In this document: positions 1 to 8,185 of the stretch, piece by piece
How the letters are laid out: each line of letters opens with the position of its first letter
How positions within the stretch are numbered: position 1 is the stretch's first letter
Source of the DNA: Paenibacillus sp. 32352
Lineage (GTDB): Bacteria > Bacillota > Bacilli > Paenibacillales > NBRC-103111
NCBI RefSeq assembly: GCF_002042965.1
Contig: NZ_MZNT01000012.1
Span: 124,001-188,000, forward strand
Direction of reading: 5' to 3'
DNA: 64,000 nucleotides
Translations under genes and position numbers: made by a program
The notes under the pieces: generated by a model
Seen by the model: only the letters and a program-made list of their open reading frames with translations
Told to the model about the DNA's origin: nothing
The model's database searches: none

Positions 1-121
1 CCAACCCGAGCACCAAGAATAACCAAAACGATTTATCCGGCAACACGGAGAGGCGCTCGAGCCACAACTCGGACACGTTCTCCCGCTCAAAGACTGGAAG
101 ATCGTAATCGCCGGCCTGCAT
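1..121 (-). CDS. N-terminal fragment of an unidentified protein, cut by window start
   Basis: An ATG on the minus strand at 121 opens a frame without stops to the window edge (40 codons). The peptide starts MQAGDYDLPVFERENVSEL and ends in a hydrophobic run that could begin a membrane helix. I do not recognise the family. It would be divergent from the flavin transferase at 145. No clear ribosome binding site precedes the ATG. A competing reading is the tail of a plus-strand gene ending at 148, in an ATGA overlap with the next start, but that frame has a stop at 20-22 and no start codon. Either reading is uncertain. Confidence 0.3.
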   Translation of the reverse strand, partial: MQAGDYDLPVFERENVSELWLERLSVLPDKSFWLFLVLGL

Positions 122-144
122 GTCATTATTGAAAAGAGGGATAC

Positions 145-1146
145 ATGATGTCGTCCATGAACGTTACCCAATTTAATACGCTTGGTCAATATGAATGTAG
201 CTTCCGCGCCATGAATACCTGGATCGAGGTTAAGTTCCAAGCTGCGGAAAATGAGGTAGAGAATTTGATCCATCTCGCAAAAAACTGGTTTGAGACGGTT
301 GAACAGTGCTTCAGTCGATTTCGGGCGAATAGCGAGTTGTGTTATCTGAATCGGTCGGCCGGCAAACCGTGCTTGGTATCGGACCCCATGCTAGAAGTCT
401 TGCAGCTTGCAGAGCTGTACCGCGTCAAGACAGATCACATATTCGAACCCTTCGTATTGCAGGCGTTGATAGAAGCGGGCTATTGTGAATCTTTCGAGCT
501 GCTCAACATAGATAGAGTGGATTCAAGTCCGTTCCGCGATAAGGCCCAAGCTTATCCATTAATCGCTCTGGATATTAAGATGAAATCCGTACTCCTGCCG
601 GCGGGCTTACATCTGGATCTGGGCGGAATCGTCAAAAGCTGGTCGGTTAAACGCTTCGCTTCTTATCTTCGGAATAAGCGTTTCGTAGAAAAAGGCCTCA
701 TAAACGCGGGAGGAGATCTCCTTGCATGGAACTCTAGTGAAGAAAGAACGCACCAGTGGTCTATCGGGATCGAAGATCCCTGGAATCCCAATAAAGAGCT
801 TTGCGTAATTAACCGCAACAATTTGGCAGTCGCGACCTCCAGTACTTTAGGCAGACAATGGACCAACAGCCAAGGAGCTCAGCATCATCTGATCGATCCG
901 CGCACGATGCAGCCGAGTACGAGCGATACGGTGCAATGTACGGTCATAGGGCAAGACCCGGTTGAATGCGAAATCTGGTCCAAAACCATTTGCATTCTAG
1001 GCAGAGAGGAAGGAACGCAGATGCTCTTGGCACGTGCCCCCGGTTATGAAGCGCTGGTGTTTACGGAAGACTACCAGAGTCATTTTTATGGGAAAAGTGA
1101 ATTGTGGAAGACAGTCGATACGGATGAATTTCATTTTACGGATTAA
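145..1146 (+). CDS. apbE: ApbE-family FAD:protein FMN transferase
   Basis: This 333-residue protein belongs to the ApbE family, which attaches FMN from FAD to a threonine or serine of redox flavoproteins and needs Mg2+. The family signatures appear in order: LDLGGIVKSW near residue 157, NAGGD near 186, an AVATSST segment near 230 and HHLIDPRTMQPST near 250. The length fits the family. No signal peptide or lipobox is visible at the N terminus, although many bacterial ApbE proteins are exported lipoproteins, so this copy may act in the cytoplasm. The start could be any of the ATGs at 145, 148 or 157; an AGAGGG sits just upstream. It is 24 bases from a ferric-reductase-like membrane gene and probably co-transcribed with it. 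Confidence 0.88.
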   Translation: MMSSMNVTQFNTLGQYECSFRAMNTWIEVKFQAAENEVENLIHLAKNWFETVEQCFSRFRANSELCYLNRSAGKPCLVSDPMLEVLQLAELYRVKTDHIFEPFVLQALIEAGYCESFELLNIDRVDSSPFRDKAQAYPLIALDIKMKSVLLPAGLHLDLGGIVKSWSVKRFASYLRNKRFVEKGLINAGGDLLAWNSSEERTHQWSIGIEDPWNPNKELCVINRNNLAVATSSTLGRQWTNSQGAQHHLIDPRTMQPSTSDTVQCTVIGQDPVECEIWSKTICILGREEGTQMLLARAPGYEALVFTEDYQSHFYGKSELWKTVDTDEFHFTD

Positions 1147-1170
1147 TCAGAACGGATAGGAGGAGCCACT

Positions 1171-1731
1171 ATGCTGCAAACCATAATCAACTTACCGATG
1201 TGGCAGATTATTCGCTCATTAGGTATCGTATCTTATTTGTTTCTTGCTATCGGGATTTGTCTCGGGATATCCTATAGCATGCCAATCTTACCTGTAACTT
1301 GGAAAAAAAACATGTACAAGCTGCATAACTTCTTTACGCTCGCAGGCGCTGGAATCGGTTCGCTGCATGGCATTATTACAGTGATCGATGCATATATGCC
1401 GTATACATGGATAGAAGTATTGGTTCCTTTTACATCGAAGCAACACCCGATTTTGAATGGGCTCGGCACGATTTCCGGTTACCTTATGCTGATTGTGATC
1501 CTCACAACGGACCTCCGCAATAAGCTGAAAAAGTCTGTCTGGTTCGTCCTTCACTTAATGGCATATCCGTCATTTTTCATGGCCTTCATTCACGGATATT
1601 ACTTGGGTACGGACACCAGCAATTCTGCGGTTCATGTGATGTATCTCGTTACCATCGCTGCTGTATTAGGTGTATCCGTGATTCGCGGCTTCGTTCACGG
1701 CAAAGCCAGCCCTTCCCAAGCAACGAACTAA
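1171..1731 (+). CDS. Ferric-reductase-like transmembrane protein
   Basis: A 186-residue integral membrane protein with about five hydrophobic helices. Paired histidines lie in two helices (LHNFF...SLHG and VLHLMAYP...FIHGYY), the pattern of the ferric-reductase-like/YedZ haem-binding membrane domain, where they ligate two b haems. The start ATG follows AGGAGG with good spacing. The apbE gene just upstream suggests a flavin-dependent electron-transfer unit. No FMN-binding domain or covalent-FMN acceptor motif is seen here, so the actual substrate of the neighbouring transferase is not in view. A strong terminator overlaps the stop codon. Role as a membrane haem electron carrier is inferred from fold and context. 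Confidence 0.7.
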   Translation: MLQTIINLPMWQIIRSLGIVSYLFLAIGICLGISYSMPILPVTWKKNMYKLHNFFTLAGAGIGSLHGIITVIDAYMPYTWIEVLVPFTSKQHPILNGLGTISGYLMLIVILTTDLRNKLKKSVWFVLHLMAYPSFFMAFIHGYYLGTDTSNSAVHVMYLVTIAAVLGVSVIRGFVHGKASPSQATN

Positions 1732-1760
1732 GCCTTGGTGTCCCAAGGCTCTTTTGTTTT
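1731..1760 (+). terminator. Rho-independent terminator after the ferric-reductase-like gene
   Basis: An 8-bp perfect stem AGCCTTGG/CCAAGGCT with a TGTC loop is followed by CTTTTGTTTT. The stem begins at the last base of the stop codon of the upstream gene. Confidence 0.85.
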
Positions 1761-1845
1761 ACAATCTCCTGAGAGCTAGTCTGCAGGTTTGAAAATATGT
1801 ACTTTCGGACCATTGAGTTCCAGGCAATCTCCACAGTATCTCACG

Positions 1846-2466
1846 TTAATGAATAGAAACCCACTTTAATTCCCACTCTTTGGACATGCTCGGCATAATT
1901 AATCCATGAATGCTCGCTCTTTTCACAAAGGTTCTTGTACGGTAGTAGAGCGGAGCCATTGGCATATCCGCCATCAATTGCTTCTCGGCATCGACAAGCA
2001 ACTCGGAGCGTTTCGCTAAATCGACTTCTTTATCTGCAGCTTTCACTAGGTCGTCATAGGCTTTGCTATTGTATTGCATATAGTTGAAAGATTCGTTATC
2101 AGATACCCACATGTCTAAAAACGTCATCGGATCATTGTAGTCGGCACCCCATAAGGCAATCATAGCTTCGAAGTTGTCTTCCTGCATGTTTTTCACGCGC
2201 TGTGCGAATGGTAATGGTTCAACTTCAATGTCGATACCCAAGTTTTGTTTCCATTGTATTTGAATGAACTTGGTCGTTAAGATGGCTAAGTTCGTATCGT
2301 CACTTGTCAGCTTGACCCCAATATTACTCCCCGATCGATTCCGGTTATGATATAGCGGCGTATTCATCTTAAATGCTGGAACGAAAGAGCAGGGAGGAGG
2401 GTAGCATTGGCGGCCAACAGATGGCTCTTTAACCTTACTTGGAAATATAGAAAGTATTATTTTCAA
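1846..2466 (-). pseudogene. C-terminal remnant of a family-5 peptide-binding protein
   Basis: Only the last roughly 160 residues match an oligopeptide/dipeptide ABC binding protein (SBP_bac_5, OppA/DppE type): the segments ALWGADYNDPMTFLDMWVS and APLYYRTRTF are typical of the C-terminal lobe. An intact member has about 540 residues with a lipoprotein signal. Here the first ~45 codons of the open frame, upstream of about 2340, are unrelated, proline- and cysteine-rich and run into the next gene. There is no signal peptide and no transporter partner nearby. I read this as a deletion remnant. Confidence 0.75.
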
Positions 2467-3112
2467 ATTTAGTAGTCAGCCCAAGCTCCTCAACTGCAAA
2501 TTTCCAAGTCATAGGGAAATAAGTCACATCATTTAAAACCAGCAAAGGATATTCTTCAGTCGAATTATCAATCCAGGAATCATTTACATAAACACTAAAA
2601 TCAGGGAGTTTAGCATAAAGTTTTGAGTCAGGTGTACCGTTTTCTGCTGTTAACTTAGTTGCTTTATTATCAGATTTTCTAATGACAAAGCCAACATCCG
2701 CATCCCATTTAGTTTCTAGTCCTAAAGCCTGAGTATAGTTCCAGGTCATGGGGAAGTATGTAATATTCTTATACTCAAAAACCGGATACTTGGAAGATGA
2801 GTTTGAAACTAGTTGTCCGTTAACATTAACTTTGTAGGAAGGTAAGTTAACCTTTACAGCGCCTGACGGAACGGTTTCCTTAGCTGGTGTCACAGCCTTT
2901 GGTGAATCTGAAGCTGAGCTTGAACTTGAACTTGAAGAACCTCCGCCACCATTATGGTAATGGTACTCGCCATCTTTTAACCCCCACTTTGCACAGTTGG
3001 TTCGGCAAGTATGCCCGCCATTAGCATCCGTCCTGCCCGGATGTGCGTTTGCGATAGAGGAGAATGGTAAAGTTAATAGTGCTATAGTAATGATAGTTTT
3101 TCTAAGTTTCAT
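2435..3112 (-). CDS. Secreted YHYH-domain protein with two stalk-like repeats
   Basis: A 225-residue exported protein. The chosen start at 3112 has AAGGAGG seven bases upstream and gives a clean signal peptide (MKLRKTIITIALL... ending near SSIANA). The mature N terminus carries HPGRTDANGGHTC and GEYHYHNGGG, the hallmark of small secreted YHYH proteins. A serine-rich linker follows, then two homologous segments of about 60 residues, each with a YFPMTW core, resembling the copper-amine-oxidase-N/stalk domain of Bacillota surface proteins. The His/Cys-rich head could bind metal, but this is inference. A promoter lies at 3151-3179. Confidence 0.75.
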   Translation of the reverse strand: MKLRKTIITIALLTLPFSSIANAHPGRTDANGGHTCRTNCAKWGLKDGEYHYHNGGGGSSSSSSSSASDSPKAVTPAKETVPSGAVKVNLPSYKVNVNGQLVSNSSSKYPVFEYKNITYFPMTWNYTQALGLETKWDADVGFVIRKSDNKATKLTAENGTPDSKLYAKLPDFSVYVNDSWIDNSTEEYPLLVLNDVTYFPMTWKFAVEELGLTTKFENNTFYISK

Positions 3113-3150
3113 TGTAGTGCCTCCTTGTATTGGTTCCAATTTCCTAGTAG

Positions 3151-3179
3151 ATATTACCATATGCAAGAATGTGAGGCAA
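3151..3179 (-). promoter_or_regulatory. SigA-type promoter of the YHYH gene
   Basis: On the minus strand, TTGCCT (3174-3179) and TAATAT (3151-3156) are separated by 17 bases, about 40 bases upstream of the start codon. Confidence 0.6.
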
Positions 3180-3246
3180 TGAAAATGATAGGATCATGAT
3201 GCATTATCCGTTAATAAAAGGGGTGCCCCGGCAGGGACATGCTTGT

Positions 3247-3273
3247 GGAGCTGCCGCTAGGACAGCTCTTTTT
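3247..3273 (+). terminator. Terminator-like hairpin without an upstream plus-strand gene
   Basis: GAGCTG and CAGCTC pair around a 9-base loop and are followed by five T. No plus-strand gene ends nearby, so it may belong to a lost gene. Confidence 0.4.
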
Positions 3274-3362
3274 AATGATCTTTGAAGTAGAGCGTAAGCG
3301 CTCAATTAAATGAGAAACACCTATATGAATCGGAGTCATCCACCTTAATAGCATCAAAAACC

Positions 3363-3392
3363 AACCGTCTGAAATAATCTGACGGTTTCTTC
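3363..3392 (+). terminator. Hairpin with T-rich tail in the gap before the MMPL gene
   Basis: AACCGTCTGA and TCTGACGGTT pair around AATAA with one internal mismatch, followed by TTCTTCG. The 3180-3442 stretch holds this and one other hairpin and no convincing gene. Confidence 0.4.
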
Positions 3393-3442
3393 GTTTGCAA
3401 GCAACACGAACGCTCGATGAAAGGGTGTTTTGCATAATCGTG

Positions 3443-3499
3443 TTGACAACTGAAATCGCAAAGTATTATAGTATGTTACATGACTAACATACCGGTATG
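3443..3499 (+). promoter_or_regulatory. Promoter and palindromic operator of the MMPL gene
   Basis: TTGACA (3443-3448) and TATAGT (3467-3472) are 18 bases apart. A perfect 8-bp inverted repeat, GTATGTTA-N6-TAACATAC (3471-3492), overlaps the -10 box and start region, and a second palindrome CATACCGGTATG (3488-3499) overlaps its right arm. The right arm with flank, ACTAACATAC then GGTA, recurs in front of the GntR gene at the same offset from its -10 box. Confidence 0.65.
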
Positions 3500-3574
3500 G
3501 CTAGTTGTTTTATGATTACATAGTTAGTGGGATCGGAAAATATAGGAGCTGATGTTCCAAGAGGAGGCTATATC

Positions 3575-5728
3575 ATGAAAAAAAAATCTTTTATTGTAAC
3601 CATGGCCAAATGGAGCGCAAAACATCCATGGTACTCCATAATAGGTTGGGTCCTGTTCGTCGCTCTGTGCATTGCTGCGGGCAACGTTTCGGGAGTAAAT
3701 AAGACGGAAAATGAAGATTTCTGGGTAGGGGAAGCCGGACGAGCGGAGGCAATTATTGCGGCCGGTCAGTTAGATCCGCCTTCTATTGAGAAGATCCTAA
3801 TTACTTCTCCAAATGGAGAGCTGACCCGTCACGTAACGGATGCAGCTGGGCTTATTTCTAAGAAGATGTCTGTTCACGAAGCAGTCGAGAAAGTAGATAA
3901 ACCTATTGGTTCGGCAGATGGAAAAGCACTCATGATAAAGGTCACATTGAAAAAAAACTACAAAGCGAGGGATTATGTACAATCGTTACGGGATCTGACC
4001 CATGCTGTGCAAGCCGAATACCCGAACGTGCAAATAGAACAAACGGGGGACGCCTCCATTTCAAAAGGTAATGAAGAGATGCTGGGAGGAGGGCTTAAGC
4101 GTGCGGAGATGATAACTTTACCGATCACAATTATCATTTTGTACCTTGTATTCGGAAGGTTCCTCGCTGCGGTAGTGCCGCTAATACTAGCCTTAACTTC
4201 CATAATAGCTTCTTTGGGGTTATACAAAGTCGCTACCTATGTGTTCCCAGATGCGGGTGGTGCAGTCACCAACGTAGTTCTAATGATAGGCTTGGCGGTT
4301 GGTGTTGATTATTCATTGTTTTTTCTCAAAAGGGTACGTGAAGAGCGGGAACGCGCCAACGGACAAATTAGTCATGCAGCCGCGGTGGAGCTCGCTGCGT
4401 CAACCTCAGGAAGAGCGATCCTAGTTTCCGGGTTTGCAGTGCTCGTTTCGCTGTTAGGTTTATATGTTGCGGACGATGTGATTTTTTCCTCCATTGCTAC
4501 TGGGTCCATTATTGTCGTTTTAATTGCCATGATGAGTTCGTTGACAGTACTCCCGGCGCTATTGGCCAAACTTGGAACGAAGGTAGATAACCGGGCTTAC
4601 AAACGAAAGGCTCAATTATCTGCATCAGCCCCTATGTTATCCCGTATGCTGAAAGTTATGATGAATCGCCCATGGCTCACGTTCCTCTTGGCAAGCCTGG
4701 CTATGGTTGTTATTGCAATTCCGGTGTTGGATTTACAGTTAAAAGTAGAAGGGAAAGAAACGTTTCCAAGGTCAATGCCAGCCATGTCGGCCTACGAGCG
4801 TCTGACAAAGGCGTTTCCTGACGAGGGCGTATCGCATGTCATTGCTATTCGCAGTGATTCGGCCCATTCCGCTGAGGTCGTTACTGCTCTGAAGCAAATG
4901 TCGCAAAGTTTGCATAATAATCCCCTGTTCGCAGTTGGCGATACTCCAAGGATCCGAACGTCTGCAGACAAAACGGTCAGTACCCTTGAACTACCGATTC
5001 CATTTGGGTCCAGTTCCCAGGAGGCTGCCAATTCATTGGAGCTGCTTAGGAACGGATTGGTACCGGAAATGATCGGGTCTATCGCCGGTGTTGAATACGC
5101 TATAACCGGAGAAACAGCCAGATCGGTAGATACCGTGACTCATCAAATCGCCAAGCTCCCTTTGGTTGCGCTGTTTGTTCTCATGTTGAGCTTTTTCATT
5201 CTAGTTTTCGCATTTCGATCTGTCGTGATAGGATTCATCGGAATTTTGCTGAATATCCTTTCCGCTTTGGCAACGCTTGGAGCTCTAGTCATGGTATTCC
5301 AGTACAACTGGATAGAAATACTCGGCTTGGCAGGGGGCGGCTTTGTCAGCTCGCGAATACCGCTCATTCTGTTCGTCATTTTATTTGGGCTTTCAATGGA
5401 CTATCAGGTTTTCGTAGTAAGCCGTATCAGAGAAGCTACCCTGCGTGGGTTATCTACCCAAGAAGCAGTATTTGAAGGGATTACAGGCTCGGCTACGGTT
5501 GTAACAAGTGCAGCTGTTGTCATGGTATCCGTATTCGTAAGCTTCATGTTCGTTCCTTATCTGGAATTGAAAGAAATGGGATTTGGACTTACCGTTGCCG
5601 TCCTGCTTGACGCCATAGTGGTCAGGATCATGATTCTTCCCTCTATCATGACGCTTCTTGGTAAGGCAAACTGGTGGCCGTCACGCTTGGTGGAGCGTAT
5701 GCAATCAGCTAAATCATCTAGCATTTAA
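3575..5728 (+). CDS. MMPL-family (RND superfamily) exporter
   Basis: This 717-residue membrane protein has the MMPL/YdfJ layout: one N-terminal helix, an extracellular loop of about 150 residues, five helices, a second large loop, then a second helix bundle. The helix-4 type motifs GLAVGVDYSLFF (Asp about 245) and FGLSMDYQVFVV (Asp about 609) carry the Asp-Tyr pairs expected for proton relay. Family members move lipids, siderophores or antimicrobial compounds using proton motive force. The start at 3575 follows GAGGAGG; an earlier ATG at 3527 lacks such a site. It is monocistronic. Its promoter shares an operator-like motif with the adjacent GntR-ABC operon, so both may respond to the same envelope or drug stress. 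Confidence 0.88.
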   Translation: MKKKSFIVTMAKWSAKHPWYSIIGWVLFVALCIAAGNVSGVNKTENEDFWVGEAGRAEAIIAAGQLDPPSIEKILITSPNGELTRHVTDAAGLISKKMSVHEAVEKVDKPIGSADGKALMIKVTLKKNYKARDYVQSLRDLTHAVQAEYPNVQIEQTGDASISKGNEEMLGGGLKRAEMITLPITIIILYLVFGRFLAAVVPLILALTSIIASLGLYKVATYVFPDAGGAVTNVVLMIGLAVGVDYSLFFLKRVREERERANGQISHAAAVELAASTSGRAILVSGFAVLVSLLGLYVADDVIFSSIATGSIIVVLIAMMSSLTVLPALLAKLGTKVDNRAYKRKAQLSASAPMLSRMLKVMMNRPWLTFLLASLAMVVIAIPVLDLQLKVEGKETFPRSMPAMSAYERLTKAFPDEGVSHVIAIRSDSAHSAEVVTALKQMSQSLHNNPLFAVGDTPRIRTSADKTVSTLELPIPFGSSSQEAANSLELLRNGLVPEMIGSIAGVEYAITGETARSVDTVTHQIAKLPLVALFVLMLSFFILVFAFRSVVIGFIGILLNILSALATLGALVMVFQYNWIEILGLAGGGFVSSRIPLILFVILFGLSMDYQVFVVSRIREATLRGLSTQEAVFEGITGSATVVTSAAVVMVSVFVSFMFVPYLELKEMGFGLTVAVLLDAIVVRIMILPSIMTLLGKANWWPSRLVERMQSAKSSSI

Positions 5729-5846
5729 CAATAGAACGGACAGTAACGGATATTATGCAATGAGCACCTCATTTAACTCCTGATTTACTATGTAGGCCGG
5801 GTTAACTGCGGTTCACATAACACCAGAGTTCTGTGTGAATGAAAGA

Positions 5847-5900
5847 TTGACATTGGAATTCATTAGGATTATAGTGTATCGCAGTACTAACATACAGGTA
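5847..5900 (+). promoter_or_regulatory. Promoter and operator-like motif of the GntR-ABC operon
   Basis: TTGACA (5847-5852) and TATAGT (5870-5875) are separated by 17 bases. ACTAACATACAGGTA (5886-5900) matches the MMPL-promoter motif and starts 16 bases after the first base of the -10 box in both cases. Upstream, TTCACA (5812-5817) and TGTGAA (5834-5839) form a separate inverted repeat of unknown role. Confidence 0.6.
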
Positions 5901-5910
5901 GGGAGATAAA

Positions 5911-6279
5911 ATGACTATTAACTTTGAGGATAGGCAACCGATATTTCAGCAAGTTGCCATAATGATTGAAGATGATATTCTAAACGGTACCTACCGCGAA
6001 GATGATCAAATTATCTCTATAGCGCAGTTCACACGAACGTTTCAGATTAATCCCGCAACCGCAGTGAAAGGGATTGCTCTGTTAGTTAGTGAAGGCATTT
6101 TATACAAAAAAAGGGGACTAGGTATGTTTGTTTCCCCGGACGCCAAAAAAATTATTATGAGAAAGAGACGAGATCGTTTTTTTAACGAGCTAGTGCTGAA
6201 GCTGCTTGATGAGGCTGAAAAGCTGGGACTGACGAACGATGATGTGATAGAAATGATAAAACAAATGAAACGGGGGTGA
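5911..6279 (+). CDS. GntR-family repressor, YtrA type
   Basis: A 122-residue regulator with an N-terminal GntR winged helix (residues about 8-75; PIFQQVAIMIEDDIL, then a recognition helix around FQINPATAVKGIALLV) and a short helical tail. Lack of a large effector domain and the following ATPase-permease pair define the YtrA subgroup, which usually represses its own ABC operon and responds to cell-wall-active compounds. The start follows GGGAG. It ends 4 bases before the ATPase start, so the genes are coupled. The shared motif at 3483-3497 and 5886-5900 suggests that it also controls the MMPL exporter; that part is inference. Confidence 0.82.
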   Translation: MTINFEDRQPIFQQVAIMIEDDILNGTYREDDQIISIAQFTRTFQINPATAVKGIALLVSEGILYKKRGLGMFVSPDAKKIIMRKRRDRFFNELVLKLLDEAEKLGLTNDDVIEMIKQMKRG

Positions 6280-6283
6280 GCGA

Positions 6284-7162
6284 GTGAGCACTATTCTGAA
6301 ATGCACGAATATATGCAAAAGCTACGGGAATACCAAAGTGATAAGCAACCTAGAACTGCAGCTGGAAGAAAACACAATATATGGGCTGCTCGGGCGCAAC
6401 GGCGCTGGCAAGACGACACTGCTCAATATGATAACCGGAAGCTTTTTTCCTGATAGCGGGGAAATTCAGGTTGCCGGATTACTGCTAAACCGGGGGGATA
6501 CGCCTAAAGAAGCTTGCTATGTTCGGGAGAAAAATCTGTTTTTCAGCGACGCCAAGGTCATTGAGATATTGGATATGGCTTCGGCATTTCATCCAAACTG
6601 GGATGGGGCGTTTGCCAATGAGATGCTCAAACTGTTTCGGCTGGATCCATCAATGAAAATTCGGAAGCTTTCCAGAGGAATGGAGTCGGTCGTTGGCAAC
6701 ATCATAGGTTTAGCGAGCCGAGCATCGCTGACGATTTACGACGAGCCCGTACTAGGCCTTGATGCGCTCATGCGTGAAAAATTTTACAGTGCACTTATGG
6801 AAGATTACGCTAACCACCCCCGTACGATTGTTATATCCACGCATCTGATTGATGAGATCGCCAAGGTTGTCGAACAAGTATTTATACTTGAAGCGGGGAG
6901 TATTTTGTTAAAAGATAGTGTAGATCATCTTCAAAACCGTTCTCTTTTACTAAGAGGGAATAGTGAGGCACTCAGAGCGTTCACCCGGGGTAAACAAGTC
7001 ATTTATCAAGAATCTTATGGTCATGGTATGCTCATGGCTGTCTACGATACTCTTAGTGAATCGGACAAAATAGAGGCAGACAAGCTAGGAATTACAATGG
7101 ACGGTATACCGTTACAGAAACTTTTTGCTTATCTGGTCGAAGGGGGCAAAGGTTTTGAATAA
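6284..7162 (+). CDS. ABC exporter ATP-binding protein, YtrB-like
   Basis: A 292-residue ATPase starting at GTG behind GGGGGTGAG. Walker A is GRNGAGKT (37-44). The signature loop is degenerate (KLSRGM), Walker B is LTIYDEP followed by GLD, and the switch histidine is in STHLIDEI. The usual Q-loop glutamine is not obvious; the region reads YVREKN, as often seen in YtrB-like ATPases. It should energise the permease encoded immediately after it, whose start lies inside this gene. The system probably exports or removes an envelope-active compound. Confidence 0.85.
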   Translation: MSTILKCTNICKSYGNTKVISNLELQLEENTIYGLLGRNGAGKTTLLNMITGSFFPDSGEIQVAGLLLNRGDTPKEACYVREKNLFFSDAKVIEILDMASAFHPNWDGAFANEMLKLFRLDPSMKIRKLSRGMESVVGNIIGLASRASLTIYDEPVLGLDALMREKFYSALMEDYANHPRTIVISTHLIDEIAKVVEQVFILEAGSILLKDSVDHLQNRSLLLRGNSEALRAFTRGKQVIYQESYGHGMLMAVYDTLSESDKIEADKLGITMDGIPLQKLFAYLVEGGKGFE

Positions 7163-7841
7163 GGTAAAAGTTCAAATGAAGGCGTCCTACTTGCAACTCC
7201 GAATTTATTTACTTATTGTCCTCGGGTTAATGGCAATAGGAATTGTCACTAGTGTCATACTGGACCTGACTATGGGAAGCGACAGAAACCACCATGTTTC
7301 CGTCGGTAATGTGTTTACATTATACCTTATTCTTGCGGCCACCGTGCTTCCGCTCATCTATTTTAAACGGATCATAAACATCGGGGCTACACGAACAGAA
7401 TATTTCATTGGCCTGCTTGCTATTTATTCCTTTTGGGCAGCAGTTAACGCGGTATTCAATACACTGTGGCTTCAGCTTGAAATAAGTCTAACCTATATCC
7501 GCGCGAACAATTACATTAATATCCTAGAGGTTTTTCATTGGGATCAATTCGGGATTATTGGAATGGCCATTTACCAATTCGGGATTTACATGCTGCTCCT
7601 ATCCGTAGTGAATCTGTTATTCTCGGGAATGTGGCATTATATCGGCTGGCTCCTGTGGGCCATCCTGATTGCAGCGATATCGGTCGGCACATCAATCGCT
7701 TTTTTACGAGGCTATGTAGCAGATTTCTTCAAGACGCTGCTATTCAATCAATCACTATTGCAAGGATTCATGCTTGCTATAGGTCTTAGTATTCTTTTCT
7801 TATTGGCCGGATGGCTATTAACCAGAAGACGGACGATTTAA
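7155..7841 (+). CDS. ABC exporter membrane subunit
   Basis: A 228-residue protein with about six hydrophobic helices and no extracellular domain, typical of the ABC-2-like permeases that pair with YtrB-type ATPases. I chose the TTG at 7155 because AGGGGG lies 8 bases upstream; it overlaps the ATPase stop by 8 bases, which implies translational coupling. The open frame extends upstream to 7125, but that part is out-of-frame sequence of the ATPase gene. Sequence is not conserved enough to name a substrate. A terminator follows about 100 bases after the stop. Confidence 0.78.
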   Translation: MNKVKVQMKASYLQLRIYLLIVLGLMAIGIVTSVILDLTMGSDRNHHVSVGNVFTLYLILAATVLPLIYFKRIINIGATRTEYFIGLLAIYSFWAAVNAVFNTLWLQLEISLTYIRANNYINILEVFHWDQFGIIGMAIYQFGIYMLLLSVVNLLFSGMWHYIGWLLWAILIAAISVGTSIAFLRGYVADFFKTLLFNQSLLQGFMLAIGLSILFLLAGWLLTRRRTI

Positions 7842-7939
7842 AATGGTAACTGCTCCCCTAGTTGCGGTCCTTTCAAGCGTTATCGTGACTGTGAGTTGTA
7901 ATAAATTTTGTTGTTGTACTTGAACAATAAATGTATCAG

Positions 7940-7970
7940 GCTCGTTCCTTTATGGAACGGGCTTTCTTTA
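7940..7970 (+). terminator. Terminator of the GntR-ABC operon
   Basis: GCTCGTTCC and GGAACGGGC (one G-T pair) form a 9-bp stem with a TTTAT loop, followed by TTTCTTTA. Confidence 0.8.
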
Positions 7971-8033
7971 TACTGGGCTTTATCTTGCTTTAAAGGGTGG
8001 TCGTTGTCTGTTATTAATTAAGAGCAGTGTTTA

Positions 8034-8062
8034 TTATCATTCGGTATGTAATGGGTTATAAT
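8034..8062 (+). promoter_or_regulatory. Candidate promoter of the Eis-like acetyltransferase gene
   Basis: TTATCA (8034-8039) and TATAAT (8057-8062) are 17 bases apart, leaving a leader of about 115 bases. The rest of 7971-8185 shows no gene. Confidence 0.5.
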
Positions 8063-8185
8063 GGAACTATACAAGCATTAGGAAACATCAGGCATTTGTT
8101 CGCCATCTTTATAATTATCCTCGAGGATAGGGTATACATTGTCGTACCTTCCCTTGCAATAAATATTAAGAAAGCGGGATTTTGT

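Noticed and set aside
23..148. Tail of a plus-strand gene ending in an ATGA overlap with apbE
   Set aside because: The frame has a stop at 20-22 and no start codon after it; the minus-strand frame is open to the edge. Not excluded if a frameshift exists to the left.
3211..3435. 74-codon minus-strand frame before the MMPL promoter
   Set aside because: Overlaps two hairpins, lacks a ribosome site and resembles no protein.
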